NCBI GenBank assembly: GCA_045105615.1
Contig: JBGCDS010000045.1
Coordinates: 1-15,668 of the forward strand
Direction: 5' to 3'
DNA length: 15,668 nucleotides
DNA from: UBA1858 sp045105615
Lineage (GTDB): Bacteria > Pseudomonadota > Gammaproteobacteria > UBA4575
The translations under genes and the position numbers were made by a program. The notes below the pieces were generated by a model. It was not told the DNA's origin. It worked only from the letters and a program-made list of their open reading frames with translations, and made no database searches. Shown here in pieces: positions 8,652 through 15,345 of this stretch (positions within the stretch are counted from its first letter, which is position 1; every line of letters begins with the position of its first letter).

Positions 8652-8790
8652 TCCAAGGACGTTTACAGAAATTTAACTACATTTGAGTCATTTGGGGGTC
8701 AAATTAGGGGCGCATAGGTTTGAATGATTTGAAAATTCAAAATAGAATCATGCTCTTAACTAGATAGTAAAGTAGCAACCGCCTCCACCA
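8652..8790 (+). repeat. 139-nt repeat copy 1 (putative ssrA-type attachment site)
   Basis: First of three copies of equal length that align without gaps. It starts TCCAAGGACG, carries AACTACA at positions 24-30, a G-rich pair (TTTGGGGGTC at 40-49 and TTAGGGGC at 53-60), a variable AT-rich middle, and ends GTAGCAACCGCCTCCACCA. GGGG starts exactly 63 nt before the AAGTAGC of the core, as in the other two copies. The core differs from copies 2 and 3 at one base (A for T in GTAGC-T-ACC). It separates the export-operon region from cassette A. Confidence 0.8.
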
Positions 8791-8877
8791 TCCAATAATG
8801 TTCGATAAAGTCTAAATTTGTACCAGAATATCTTAGAAATTTAGCCTAAGGATTCGTTTTGACAGAGAGATGATTTA

Positions 8878-9384
8878 TCAAATAACCTCGTAACGTAGAC
8901 GAAGCGCATTTTCATTAAGTGACTTAGATTCTAAAAGTTTCAATTGAGGCATTTCGATTGCATCACCAAACATTGGAATTCCCTCACCAAACACGACGGG
9001 ATGTAGGTCCATAACAATGTGGTCAACTAATCCTTCGCTCATAAATGCATGGGCTACTGAACGGCCCCCACCGATTATCGCTTCTTCAACATTAGCATCC
9101 TTCAAGATTTTTAATGCCTCTCTTGGAGATGCAACTTGCATCCAACCAGTACCGTTCAAATCAAGTTCTTTTGAGGAGAGAACAATTTTGTGTTTCGGAT
9201 GCAACGCAGCACCCATTTCAGGATTATTCACCTGTTCAAAAGAACTTCGGCCTGCAATCACGTTACCAGTATCATTCACCAGCGAACACCATTCTTCCCA
9301 AGCACCTTCAGGAAACATTGGGATGCCTTGCTTATCAGCAATCATTCCGTCAATTGAAACAGATAGAAAAAGAGTTGTTTTCAT
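8878..9384 (-). CDS. RibD C-terminal / dihydrofolate reductase-like NAD(P)H-dependent reductase
   Basis: 168 residues, full length for the small stand-alone RibD-C/DHFR-like family. Seen motifs: TLFLSVSIDGMIAD (4-17) as the first strand and substrate loop, NVIAGRSSFEQV (41-52), IIGGGRSVAHAFM (103-115) with the nucleotide-binding GGG, and the final VDHIVMDLHPVVFGEGIPMF (120-139). TTTTTGGAGGAC just before the ATG is a near-perfect Shine-Dalgarno 6-7 nt away, so the start is firm. It is the last gene of a four-gene operon, 45 nt after the small membrane protein. The family includes pterin and flavin-precursor reductases and many of unknown substrate. I cannot name the substrate; the FMN-reductase and pirin neighbours suggest redox or xenobiotic handling. 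Confidence 0.87.
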   Translation of the reverse strand: MKTTLFLSVSIDGMIADKQGIPMFPEGAWEEWCSLVNDTGNVIAGRSSFEQVNNPEMGAALHPKHKIVLSSKELDLNGTGWMQVASPREALKILKDANVEEAIIGGGRSVAHAFMSEGLVDHIVMDLHPVVFGEGIPMFGDAIEMPQLKLLESKSLNENALRLRYEVI

Positions 9385-9429
9385 AATAGTCCTCCAAAAA
9401 AGTAAACGTTATAAATGTAAGTTTAGAAA

Positions 9430-9639
9430 TTATTTTGCCTGCAGCATTGTTAATGATTTTTTAAAAAGCGGCATAGCGACATAAGAAATAATAGGCACGA
9501 TGACCGCAAGCGAAATTACAGTCACGAAAAGATGATTGTCTGTCAGATTTATATTTACCCATGGCGGAATGTAATAAACCAATGGTAATAATATTATGAA
9601 CGTAAAAATCGCTATTGCATGTTGGTTAGTTGATCTCAT
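9430..9639 (-). CDS. Small two-helix inner-membrane protein
   Basis: 69 residues with two hydrophobic segments (about 8-26, IAIFTFIILLPLVYYIPPW, and about 38-58, LFVTVISLAVIVPIISYVAMP) joined by a polar loop, with a Lys-rich C-terminus (FKKSLTMLQAK). AGGA lies about 10 nt upstream of the ATG and overlaps the 3' end of the pirin gene, from which it is separated by 6 nt, so it is co-translated. The IxYVxMP-L pattern resembles the membrane tail of some antibiotic-biosynthesis monooxygenase-type proteins. That is only a resemblance, and no enzymatic domain is present here. The function is unknown, perhaps a membrane partner of the operon's reductases. It is real by position and hydropathy. Confidence 0.7.
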   Translation of the reverse strand: MRSTNQHAIAIFTFIILLPLVYYIPPWVNINLTDNHLFVTVISLAVIVPIISYVAMPLFKKSLTMLQAK

Positions 9640-9645
9640 TGTATT

Positions 9646-10323
9646 TTATCCTGCTTGAATAACGATTAACTGCACATCTTCACTTGCTTTAAATGTGAGC
9701 GAGTTGCCTCGAATTAAATCACCATTTTGTACTTGTTCATTATTTGCCAATCCTTTTCCTCGCGTGATGTACAATACAAATGCATCATCCACTTTTATTT
9801 GTTGACCGCTACTAAGCAAACCAACATCTATTTTTGTTTTAGATGTGAAATCACTACCACTATTTTTTTCACCGCCATAGATGCGCGTAAGCCCACCAGC
9901 AGTCGGTTTATAAACTTTATAACCAGCAGGTTGGCCAGCACCCTCAGGCAAGGCCCACAGTTGTATTAAACGATTCCAATTATTATCTGGATTAATTTCA
10001 TTATGTGAGAACCCTTCTCCGCCTGCGCGTTGCACTTGTACATCGTTACGTGACAAATCTTTTCCGTGCTCCAAAGAACCTTCGTGCTTGATACTTCCTT
10101 CAACCATTAAAGAGATGACATCAATCTCATGATGACTGTGCATATGCGTTTCACCATGTGGCATGAAACGAGCATCGGCGAGATATACAAAGTTTTCTAA
10201 GCCCGGCCAACTACCATCATTGTTCCCTTGCGGGCCAAAAATTTCTGGGTCCTTAATCAGACGATGCTCTTTTAACCCTGCGAATCCGCCTTCGTTCAAA
10301 CTATCTCTTTTTAAAATTTCCAT
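9646..10323 (-). CDS. Pirin family protein (bicupin, possible quercetin 2,3-dioxygenase)
   Basis: 225 residues in a two-cupin pirin layout. Numbered from this start, His62 and His64 (HSHHEIDVISLMVEG) with His107 and Glu109 (GEGFSHNEINPD) match the HxH...HxE metal site of pirins, so an iron or other metal can be bound. LIQLWALP and the long C-terminal cupin (GLLSSGQQIKVDDAFVLYI) are typical of the family. Two ATGs lie side by side (10326 and 10323). AGGAG is 3 nt from the first and 6 nt from the second, so I choose 10323. It lies 21 nt after the FMN reductase and 6 nt before the small membrane protein. Pirins act as quercetinases or redox-linked cofactors; the substrate here is unknown. Confidence 0.88.
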   Translation of the reverse strand: MEILKRDSLNEGGFAGLKEHRLIKDPEIFGPQGNNDGSWPGLENFVYLADARFMPHGETHMHSHHEIDVISLMVEGSIKHEGSLEHGKDLSRNDVQVQRAGGEGFSHNEINPDNNWNRLIQLWALPEGAGQPAGYKVYKPTAGGLTRIYGGEKNSGSDFTSKTKIDVGLLSSGQQIKVDDAFVLYITRGKGLANNEQVQNGDLIRGNSLTFKASEDVQLIVIQAG

Positions 10324-10344
10324 CATATTCTCCTAATATTTGTC

Positions 10345-10914
10345 TTAGGCAACTTGCGTGGTTGCAGAACTAGAAGTTTCAAGCAAACTATTCACTGCAT
10401 TGTGTACTTGGCTGTTAATTTCAGTATTCGTGATTCGACCCTGATCCAAATCAAAATTGTCATAGAAATTGGGTACTGCAATACTGGCTTTTACAACACC
10501 ATCAAAGTATGGGGCCGATGTTGTAGCAGCAGTTAAAACATTGTTACCACCACCCGGGCCAGGTGAAGTTGCAAGTAGCACCATTGGCTTGTTTTGAAAT
10601 ACTTTTTGGTTGATGCGTGAAGCCCAATCAAAGATATTTTTATAAGCCACGGTATATGAACCATTGTGTTCAGCAAAAGAAATCATCACGACATCACTGT
10701 TACCAATCTTGTCTAGAAATGTCTTTGCCAATTCAGGCTGGCCGAGTTGTTCTTCTCTGTCTTCACTAAATAAAGGCAATTCATAATCATTGATGTCGAG
10801 TATCTCGGTTTGTGCATCTTGATCATTCTTGGCAAGCAGACCGGCAGCGTATTGAACCAAATGGTTATTGATGGACTTTGTGCTACTGGTTGCAGCGAAC
10901 GCGAGTATTTTCAT
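10345..10914 (-). CDS. NAD(P)H-dependent FMN reductase (flavodoxin-fold)
   Basis: 189 residues. MKILAFAATSSTKSINNHLVQ is the phosphate-binding loop of the FMN reductase family, SFAEHNGSYTVAYKNIFDWAS (79-99) is the flavin ring-binding segment, and LLATSPGPGGGNNVL (113-127) is the second conserved loop. An in-frame ATG at 10950 would add 12 residues, but GGAG lies 8 nt before the ATG at 10914 and the family begins with MKIL, so 10914 is chosen. It is the first gene of the operon that continues with pirin, the small membrane protein and the RibD-C-like reductase, and it diverges from a LysR gene, its likely regulator. The reaction is probably two-electron reduction of flavins or quinone- or azo-type compounds. 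Confidence 0.88.
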   Translation of the reverse strand: MKILAFAATSSTKSINNHLVQYAAGLLAKNDQDAQTEILDINDYELPLFSEDREEQLGQPELAKTFLDKIGNSDVVMISFAEHNGSYTVAYKNIFDWASRINQKVFQNKPMVLLATSPGPGGGNNVLTAATTSAPYFDGVVKASIAVPNFYDNFDLDQGRITNTEINSQVHNAVNSLLETSSSATTQVA

Positions 10915-11070
10915 GTTGTTGTCTCCAAATACATGGCTTCTTTTAGCCAATACATCTGGCTAAGGTCGGTTAAGTTGATAACGTGAAAAAACTATATATT
11001 GTTCACATATGTAGATAAATATGGTAAATAGAAATACATTATTTCCATATGAATAGTAATGGGGTGGAAA
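10915..11070. promoter_or_regulatory. Divergent control region between the FMN-reductase operon and lysR
   Basis: A 156-bp intergenic stretch serves two divergent units, the classic setting for a LysR-type regulator acting on its neighbour. It is AT-rich, with ACATATGT and CATATG palindromic bits near 11006 and 11046. On the minus strand TTTATC-N17-TATAGT is a possible promoter for the operon. Nothing here proves a LysR box. The clean inverted repeat at 10943-10963 lies in the operon's 5' leader. Confidence 0.5.
10943..10963. promoter_or_regulatory. Perfect inverted repeat TTAGCCA-N7-TGGCTAA
   Basis: TTAGCCA (10943-10949) and TGGCTAA (10957-10963) are perfect 7-bp complements separated by 7 nt. 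It sits about 30 nt upstream of the FMN-reductase start, so it could be an operator for a dimeric regulator such as the adjacent LysR, or a leader hairpin. It also covers the alternative ATG at 10950, another reason to prefer the 10914 start. Confidence 0.5.
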
Positions 11071-11973
11071 ATGTCTCAAAAAGTCGTTAAAACGGATGTC
11101 TTAGATGGTATGGCTGTATTTGTCGGGGTTATTAATGCCGGTTCATTTACGGCTGCGGCACGTGCCTTAGGGCATTCCACCTCTTATATAAGTAAAGAAA
11201 TCACTCGACTCGAAAAGCGCCTGGGTAGCCGCTTGCTCAATCGCACCACACGTACAATCAGCCTTACCGACACGGGTCGAGCATTTTACGAACGCTCAAA
11301 TCAGATCGTGAATGACGCTGAAAACGCCGAGCGATCCATTAACCAATTACAAGAAAAGCCAAGTGGCTTATTGCGAATTAATGCACCAGGAAGTTTCGGT
11401 ACAAATTACTTGCTCGATGTTTTGCCGCAATTTATGCATCGCTATCCGGAAGTGAAACTAGAAGTGGAGTTTAATGATCGACTTATTGATGTGGTAGCAG
11501 AAGGTTATGACATCGTAATCCGTGTTGATGCGATTAAAGATAGCAATCTGGTGGCACGTAAATTTACATCATCCAAAAATGTAGTCGTGGCATCACCCGA
11601 TTATCTAAAACGTAAAGGCTGTCCAAAAAAGGCTGAAGATTTAGTACATCATGATTGTGTTGCCTATTCTTTATTACCAATGCCAAATCAATGGGATTTT
11701 TATAAAGACGGAGTACGTACAAATGTAACAGTTGATCCACGCGCAATGTGTAACAGCTCGATCATTGAAGTAGCAATGGTTGTTAACGGAATTGGTATCA
11801 CCCGGTTACCACTGTTTACCTGTAAAAAGGAAGTCGATAACGGCGACATGAAAGTGATATTAGATGATTACGATCAAATAACACATGATGTATATGCAGT
11901 GTATCCGCATCGACAATACCTCACCGCGAAAGTACGTGCCTTTGTAGATTTTTTGGTTGAGGCATTTGCTTAA
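11071..11973 (+). CDS. LysR-type transcriptional regulator
   Basis: 300 residues, the usual LysR size. The N-terminal winged helix-turn-helix (about 8-66) reads FVGVINAGSFTAAARALGHS then SYISKEITRLEKRLGSRLLNR and TISLTDTGRAFYE. A linker helix and a periplasmic-binding-fold effector domain follow (GLLRINAPGSFG ... LEVEFNDRLIDVVAEGYDIVIR). The group resembles the CrgA/AaeR-like branch. ATG at 11059 is in frame 12 nt upstream but has no ribosome site; GGGGTG lies 4 nt before the ATG at 11071, so I choose that. It is transcribed away from the FMN-reductase/pirin operon and is likely its regulator, responding to an unknown small, perhaps quinone-like or aromatic, ligand. Confidence 0.88.
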   Translation: MSQKVVKTDVLDGMAVFVGVINAGSFTAAARALGHSTSYISKEITRLEKRLGSRLLNRTTRTISLTDTGRAFYERSNQIVNDAENAERSINQLQEKPSGLLRINAPGSFGTNYLLDVLPQFMHRYPEVKLEVEFNDRLIDVVAEGYDIVIRVDAIKDSNLVARKFTSSKNVVVASPDYLKRKGCPKKAEDLVHHDCVAYSLLPMPNQWDFYKDGVRTNVTVDPRAMCNSSIIEVAMVVNGIGITRLPLFTCKKEVDNGDMKVILDDYDQITHDVYAVYPHRQYLTAKVRAFVDFLVEAFA

Positions 11974-12008
11974 AGCTTGCTTAGCTTAATGAGCGAGAAT
12001 TAGCTTTA
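11971..12008 (+). terminator. Possible hairpin at the end of lysR
   Basis: TAAAGCT (11971-11977, beginning on the stop codon) pairs with AGCTTTA (12002-12008), with partial pairing of GCT with GAGC inside. No clean T-run follows, so termination is uncertain. It ends 14 nt before the second 139-nt repeat. Confidence 0.35.
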
Positions 12009-12022
12009 TGAATATACTAATG

Positions 12023-12161
12023 TCCAAAAAAGATTAGTGTAGTCCAACTACAGCCGAATAGATTAGGGTTATATTTAGGGGCACGAAGATTTACCTAATA
12101 TCAAATATAATATTAGAAACAAATACTTACATTGCTAGTTAAGTAGCTACCGCCTCCACCA
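12023..12161 (+). repeat. 139-nt repeat copy 2 (putative ssrA-type attachment site)
   Basis: Same length and geometry as copy 1. TCCAAAAAAG opens it; CCAACTACAGCC (22-33), TTAGGGTTAT (41-50) and ATTTAGGGGC (51-60) follow, and it ends GTAGCTACCGCCTCCACCA. By hand it matches copy 3 at about 63 percent of positions without gaps, and the last 19 bases are identical. The middle 50 bases are AT-rich and barely conserved, yet keep exact length. It closes cassette A. Confidence 0.82.
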
Positions 12162-12185
12162 TCTAGTGACGTTCATCTAAGTGTA

Positions 12186-12231
12186 ACAACATCCATAGAA
12201 ATTCAAACTTTTGGATGTTGTCGTTTCTATG
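12186..12231. repeat. Two interlocked inverted repeats (pseudoknot-like order A-B-A'-B')
   Basis: ACAACATCC (12186-12194) pairs with GGATGTTGT (12213-12221), and CATAGAAA (12194-12201) pairs with TTTCTATG (12224-12231). Both are perfect. The order A-B-A'-B' means the two stems either form an H-type pseudoknot or exclude each other. The site lies just inside cassette B, 25 nt after the core, downstream of the chemoreceptor gene. Confidence 0.6.
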
Positions 12232-12243
12232 TTAAGAATAAAT

Positions 12244-12271
12244 AACTTGATTCATTACGAGTCATCAAGTT
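12244..12271 (-). terminator. Likely intrinsic terminator of the chemoreceptor gene
   Basis: AACTTGAT (12244-12251) and ATCAAGTT (12264-12271) are perfect 8-bp complements around a 12-nt loop that can pair further (TGACTC with GAATCA-like bases). On the minus strand the stem is followed by the T-rich ATTTATTCTT. It lies 40 nt past the stop codon at 12311, the right place to end the cheW-receptor transcript. The stem is AT-rich, so strength is uncertain. Confidence 0.45.
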
Positions 12272-12310
12272 GGAAAAACTGTTGAATTATATTTACACCA
12301 CTAATATTAC

Positions 12311-14788
12311 TTAATTAGAAAAGAGCACTTGAAGCTCATCTATCTTCTCACGAGTAGTCTCAATCATATCGTTTATTTCTTTAGCTGACTCTGCCGAACC
12401 TGTTGCCAAGGTACGAATTTCACCAGCTATAATACTGAAACCATAACCAGCTTCACCCGCTTGAGCTGATTCAATTCCTGCGTTAAGTGATAGAAGGTTT
12501 GTTTGTTTAGAGATAGTGCTAATATTTGATGCGATTTGACTAATTTTACCAAGTACATCAGTCATAAGTTGGTTAGTTTCATTAATAGCAATACGTCGCT
12601 GTGTATTATCTAATGCATACATAACAATTCGAAGTATATTCCCTTGATAATCCCTAATAGGCTGAATATTTGCTGACATATGAACCTGACTTTTTAAATA
12701 TGGTATCGTCAGATCTTTCTGAACATGCTTCCCTGCACGCACATCTGAAATCTCATCAGCAGATAGTAGTCTGTCAAGTGCGTATATACTCTTGGTTTGA
12801 ATAATTTCATCATAGCTACAGTTAAAACTATTAGCAAAAATCTCATTGACTGTTTTTAACTCGCCATCAGGATTCCACTCAACTATTGCGTTAGAACGTT
12901 TAATCGCATCCAATCTAGAACTTGAATCTAAAGCAGATTGCTTTGTTTCAGTCACGTTAGCTTGTACGGATACAAACTTTTGAACATTACCTTTGTCGTC
13001 AAATACAGGATTGATCGATAATGATATCCAATATGGTTTGCCATCTTTAGTATAATTTAATATTTCTTCATAAAATGATTCTTTTCTAGCTAAGTGATGA
13101 CTGATATTTTGAACTGTTTGCTTATCCGTCAGCTCGCCTTGAAGTATAGTGCCAGGTTTTTTACCAATAGCCTCTTCAAATGTATAGCCTGTCATTCGTG
13201 TAAAGCCATCATTTACGTATTCAATCTTCCCTTCTGCATCAGTGATAACTACAGAGTTATCAGTTTCATCAGCAACTAATGAAAGCACTTTTAATTTTTC
13301 ACGACTATTTACTTCTTCGGTAACATCTTTAATAAATGCTGTATATAAAGTACTATTACTAGAAGTAATTTTAGATAGAGATAATGCTCCCCAAACTTGC
13401 GTGCCATCTTTTCTGTAAATCGGGACCTCTCTAGAGGTTCCGACTATCTTATTAACACCTGTAGATCGATTGGCATTGACATAGCTATCATGCATAGAGC
13501 GTATATCAGCAGGAACTAACATTTTTACATTATTGCCAATCACTTCCTCTTGCGTATAACCCCATAAGTTTTCAGCGGCTGCATTAAAGAAAGTAATATT
13601 ATTTTCTTCATCAATTGTCACAACAGCATCTATTGCTTGTTGGAGAGTTTGATTAATAATTTCTCGAGATCGTCTTTCTTCCGTGATATCTTTTACAAAT
13701 GCAGTGTAAATAATATTTTCGCCTACAGATACTTTTGATAAACCCAAATTACACCAAACAGTTGTGCCATCTTTCCGAGGAACTTCTATTTCCCTTGACG
13801 TGCCTACAATTTTATTAACACCTGTTTCCCGATTAGCATTAACAAAATTGTCATGATCAGCTTGCAATTGCATTGGAACCAACATTTTCACATTCCTACC
13901 TAAGACTTCGTCACGTGTATAACCCCACAACTCTTCTGCTGCTCGATTAAAAAACGTAATATCATTATGCTCATTGATAGTTACAACAGCATCGATGGCT
14001 TGTTCCAATGTTTGATTAATTGTTTCTCTTGCTTCTCTTTCTGCAGTAATGTCCTTCAAAAATGCGGTGTAGATAATTTTATCTCCTACTTCCACTTTTG
14101 ATAAACCCAAGTTACACCAAACAGTAGAGCCGTCTTTTCTAGGCACTTCTATTTCTCGAGAAGTCCCCACAATTTTATTTATTCCTGTCGCACGGTTCGT
14201 ATTAACATAACCATCATGATTTCCTTGCAGCTCAGCAGGCACTAGCATCTTAACATTATGGCCTAACACTTCATCACGGGTATAACCCCATAAACTCTCA
14301 GCAGCCTTATTAAAGAATGTGATGTTATTATTTTCATCAATAGTCACTACTGCATCAATAGCCTGCTCTAGAGTTTGATTGATAGTTTCTCGTGATTCTC
14401 TAATTTCAGTGACATCTTTTACAAATGCAGAGTAACGCGCTTCTTTACCTGAACCAATTTTAGACAGAGATAAGTCACACCAGATTTTTGTTCCGTCTTT
14501 ACGAGGGACTTCAATTTCACGTGAAGTACCTACAATTTTATTTACGCTTGTTGTTCTATTAGCGTCTATATATCCATCATGTACATTTTGAATATCTGCA
14601 GGCACTAGCATTTTTACATTTTTACCCAATACCTCATTGCGAGAATAGCCCCATAACTTCTCAGCCGCACTGTTAAAAAACACAATATTATTTGCAGTAT
14701 CAATTGTTACTACCGCATCTAATGCTTGTTCTAATATTTGTTCTATATCATTATTCTTGGCTGAATATCTGCTCAAAATGTCTATCAT
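12311..14788 (-). CDS. Soluble PAS-repeat chemoreceptor (four FixL-type PAS, two more PAS, minimal MCP signalling tip)
   Basis: 825 residues, no membrane segment, so cytoplasmic. Four near-identical PAS domains occupy about 14-134, 135-255, 256-376 and 377-497, a period of exactly 121 residues. Each has the FFNxAAExLWGY and NVKMLVP blocks, then a His (70, 191, 312, 433) and Arg (90, 211, 332, 453) that align by eye with the FixL heme-ligand His and the oxygen-sensing Arg. PAS5 (about 500-618) is LOV-like but without the photoactive Cys (GKKPGTILQG). PAS6 (about 625-735) is of the kind common before MCP domains. The MCP part is only about 90 residues: TNLLSLNAGIESAQAGEAGYGF (763-784) is the tip. 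Methylation helices and HAMP are absent. The usual tip Arg (EAARAGE) is Gln here (ESAQAGE). AAGG lies 8 nt before the ATG. It follows cheW by 37 nt. Overall it resembles BdlA-type soluble receptors. Confidence 0.88.
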   Translation of the reverse strand: MIDILSRYSAKNNDIEQILEQALDAVVTIDTANNIVFFNSAAEKLWGYSRNEVLGKNVKMLVPADIQNVHDGYIDANRTTSVNKIVGTSREIEVPRKDGTKIWCDLSLSKIGSGKEARYSAFVKDVTEIRESRETINQTLEQAIDAVVTIDENNNITFFNKAAESLWGYTRDEVLGHNVKMLVPAELQGNHDGYVNTNRATGINKIVGTSREIEVPRKDGSTVWCNLGLSKVEVGDKIIYTAFLKDITAEREARETINQTLEQAIDAVVTINEHNDITFFNRAAEELWGYTRDEVLGRNVKMLVPMQLQADHDNFVNANRETGVNKIVGTSREIEVPRKDGTTVWCNLGLSKVSVGENIIYTAFVKDITEERRSREIINQTLQQAIDAVVTIDEENNITFFNAAAENLWGYTQEEVIGNNVKMLVPADIRSMHDSYVNANRSTGVNKIVGTSREVPIYRKDGTQVWGALSLSKITSSNSTLYTAFIKDVTEEVNSREKLKVLSLVADETDNSVVITDAEGKIEYVNDGFTRMTGYTFEEAIGKKPGTILQGELTDKQTVQNISHHLARKESFYEEILNYTKDGKPYWISLSINPVFDDKGNVQKFVSVQANVTETKQSALDSSSRLDAIKRSNAIVEWNPDGELKTVNEIFANSFNCSYDEIIQTKSIYALDRLLSADEISDVRAGKHVQKDLTIPYLKSQVHMSANIQPIRDYQGNILRIVMYALDNTQRRIAINETNQLMTDVLGKISQIASNISTISKQTNLLSLNAGIESAQAGEAGYGFSIIAGEIRTLATGSAESAKEINDMIETTREKIDELQVLFSN

Positions 14789-14825
14789 AACTATGCCTTT
14801 TACTCTGATGAGTTGACTTGAATTT

Positions 14826-15269
14826 TCAATTTAGCAATTCATTTTGGTCGGAGGAATTTTGAAATAACTGGTCTACATCAAGCATCATGATCACTGTTTT
14901 ATCCTTGGTAAAAACTGATTTGATATAATCAGTATGAGTAATCTGATTAAAGCTATTAATGTCTTTAATATCTTTGTCAGATAATTTTTCTATATCTGAT
15001 ACAGAATCGACTATAAAACCAAGACGGCTTTCAACTGATTTAAGAATAATCACAGCCTTGTCATCATCTATTTCATTAGCTCCAAATCCAAATTTTTGTT
15101 TTAGATCTAATATGGGTACTATTTTTCCACGTATATCAATAATGCCAATAATCTCATCCGTAGAATTAGGAACATCTCTTACACTTTCCCATTCACGTAC
15201 TTCTCTAATACGCATAATATCAACAGCATATTTATCGCCAGCCAAGAAAAAGGTCACACACTCAATCAT
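14826..15269 (-). CDS. cheW: CheW-like chemotaxis coupling protein
   Basis: 147 residues, standard CheW length. VTFFLAGDKYAVDIMRIREV (5-24) is the first subdomain, EIIGIIDIRGKIVPILDLKQKFG (39-61) is the conserved CheW core with Arg47, and LGFIVDSVSDI (83-93) is the second subdomain. CheW couples chemoreceptors to the kinase CheA. It lies directly upstream of the PAS receptor and is probably co-transcribed with it, so it may be a dedicated partner matched to that receptor's unusual tip. No CheA, CheR or CheB is in the window, so the pair would plug into a host chemosensory array. The ribosome site upstream of ATG 15269 is weak (TATATAACT). Confidence 0.9.
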   Translation of the reverse strand: MIECVTFFLAGDKYAVDIMRIREVREWESVRDVPNSTDEIIGIIDIRGKIVPILDLKQKFGFGANEIDDDKAVIILKSVESRLGFIVDSVSDIEKLSDKDIKDINSFNQITHTDYIKSVFTKDKTVIMMLDVDQLFQNSSDQNELLN

Positions 15270-15345
15270 AGTTATATATTCAAAGTTTAAATTTGAATTA
15301 GTTTTGAAGGTTTTAGCTAATTGTCAGAAAAAGTCTAAATATCAG

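Larger units (their letters stand above)
8791..12161. mobile_element. Cassette A: 3,371-bp unit between repeat copies 1 and 2
   Basis: The unit runs from the base after the CCA of copy 1 through the CCA of copy 2. It holds a complete LysR-controlled reductase operon and its divergent regulator, with no integrase, transposase or replication gene. Its first 25 bases resemble the first 25 bases of cassette B (TC-A-T-A-GTTC then AAGT-TAA; about 16 of 25 by hand). That both ends resemble those of cassette B is seen. That it moves, or moved, as a unit by site-specific recombination driven from elsewhere is inference. Confidence 0.55.

Noticed and set aside
8652..8790. The 139-nt repeat as a complete tmRNA (ssrA) gene
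   Set aside because: tmRNA is about 350 nt with a conserved 5' domain and tag reading frame; only the last 12 bases resemble it.
9017..9484. 155-residue plus-strand frame opposite the RibD-C-like gene
   Set aside because: It is antisense to a firmly supported gene, runs through that gene's ribosome site, and shows no domain.
10915..10950. ATG at 10950 as start of the FMN reductase
   Set aside because: It has no ribosome site and lies in an inverted repeat, whereas GGAG is 8 nt before the ATG at 10914, where the family's MKIL start occurs.
12078..12161. The 84 nt from GGGG to the CCA of each repeat as a tRNA gene
   Set aside because: The length fits a long tRNA and the 3' end is CCA, but the 5' bases (GGGGCAC) pair with the 3' acceptor strand (CGCCTCC) at only about four positions, and there is no T-loop TTCRA or anticodon arm.
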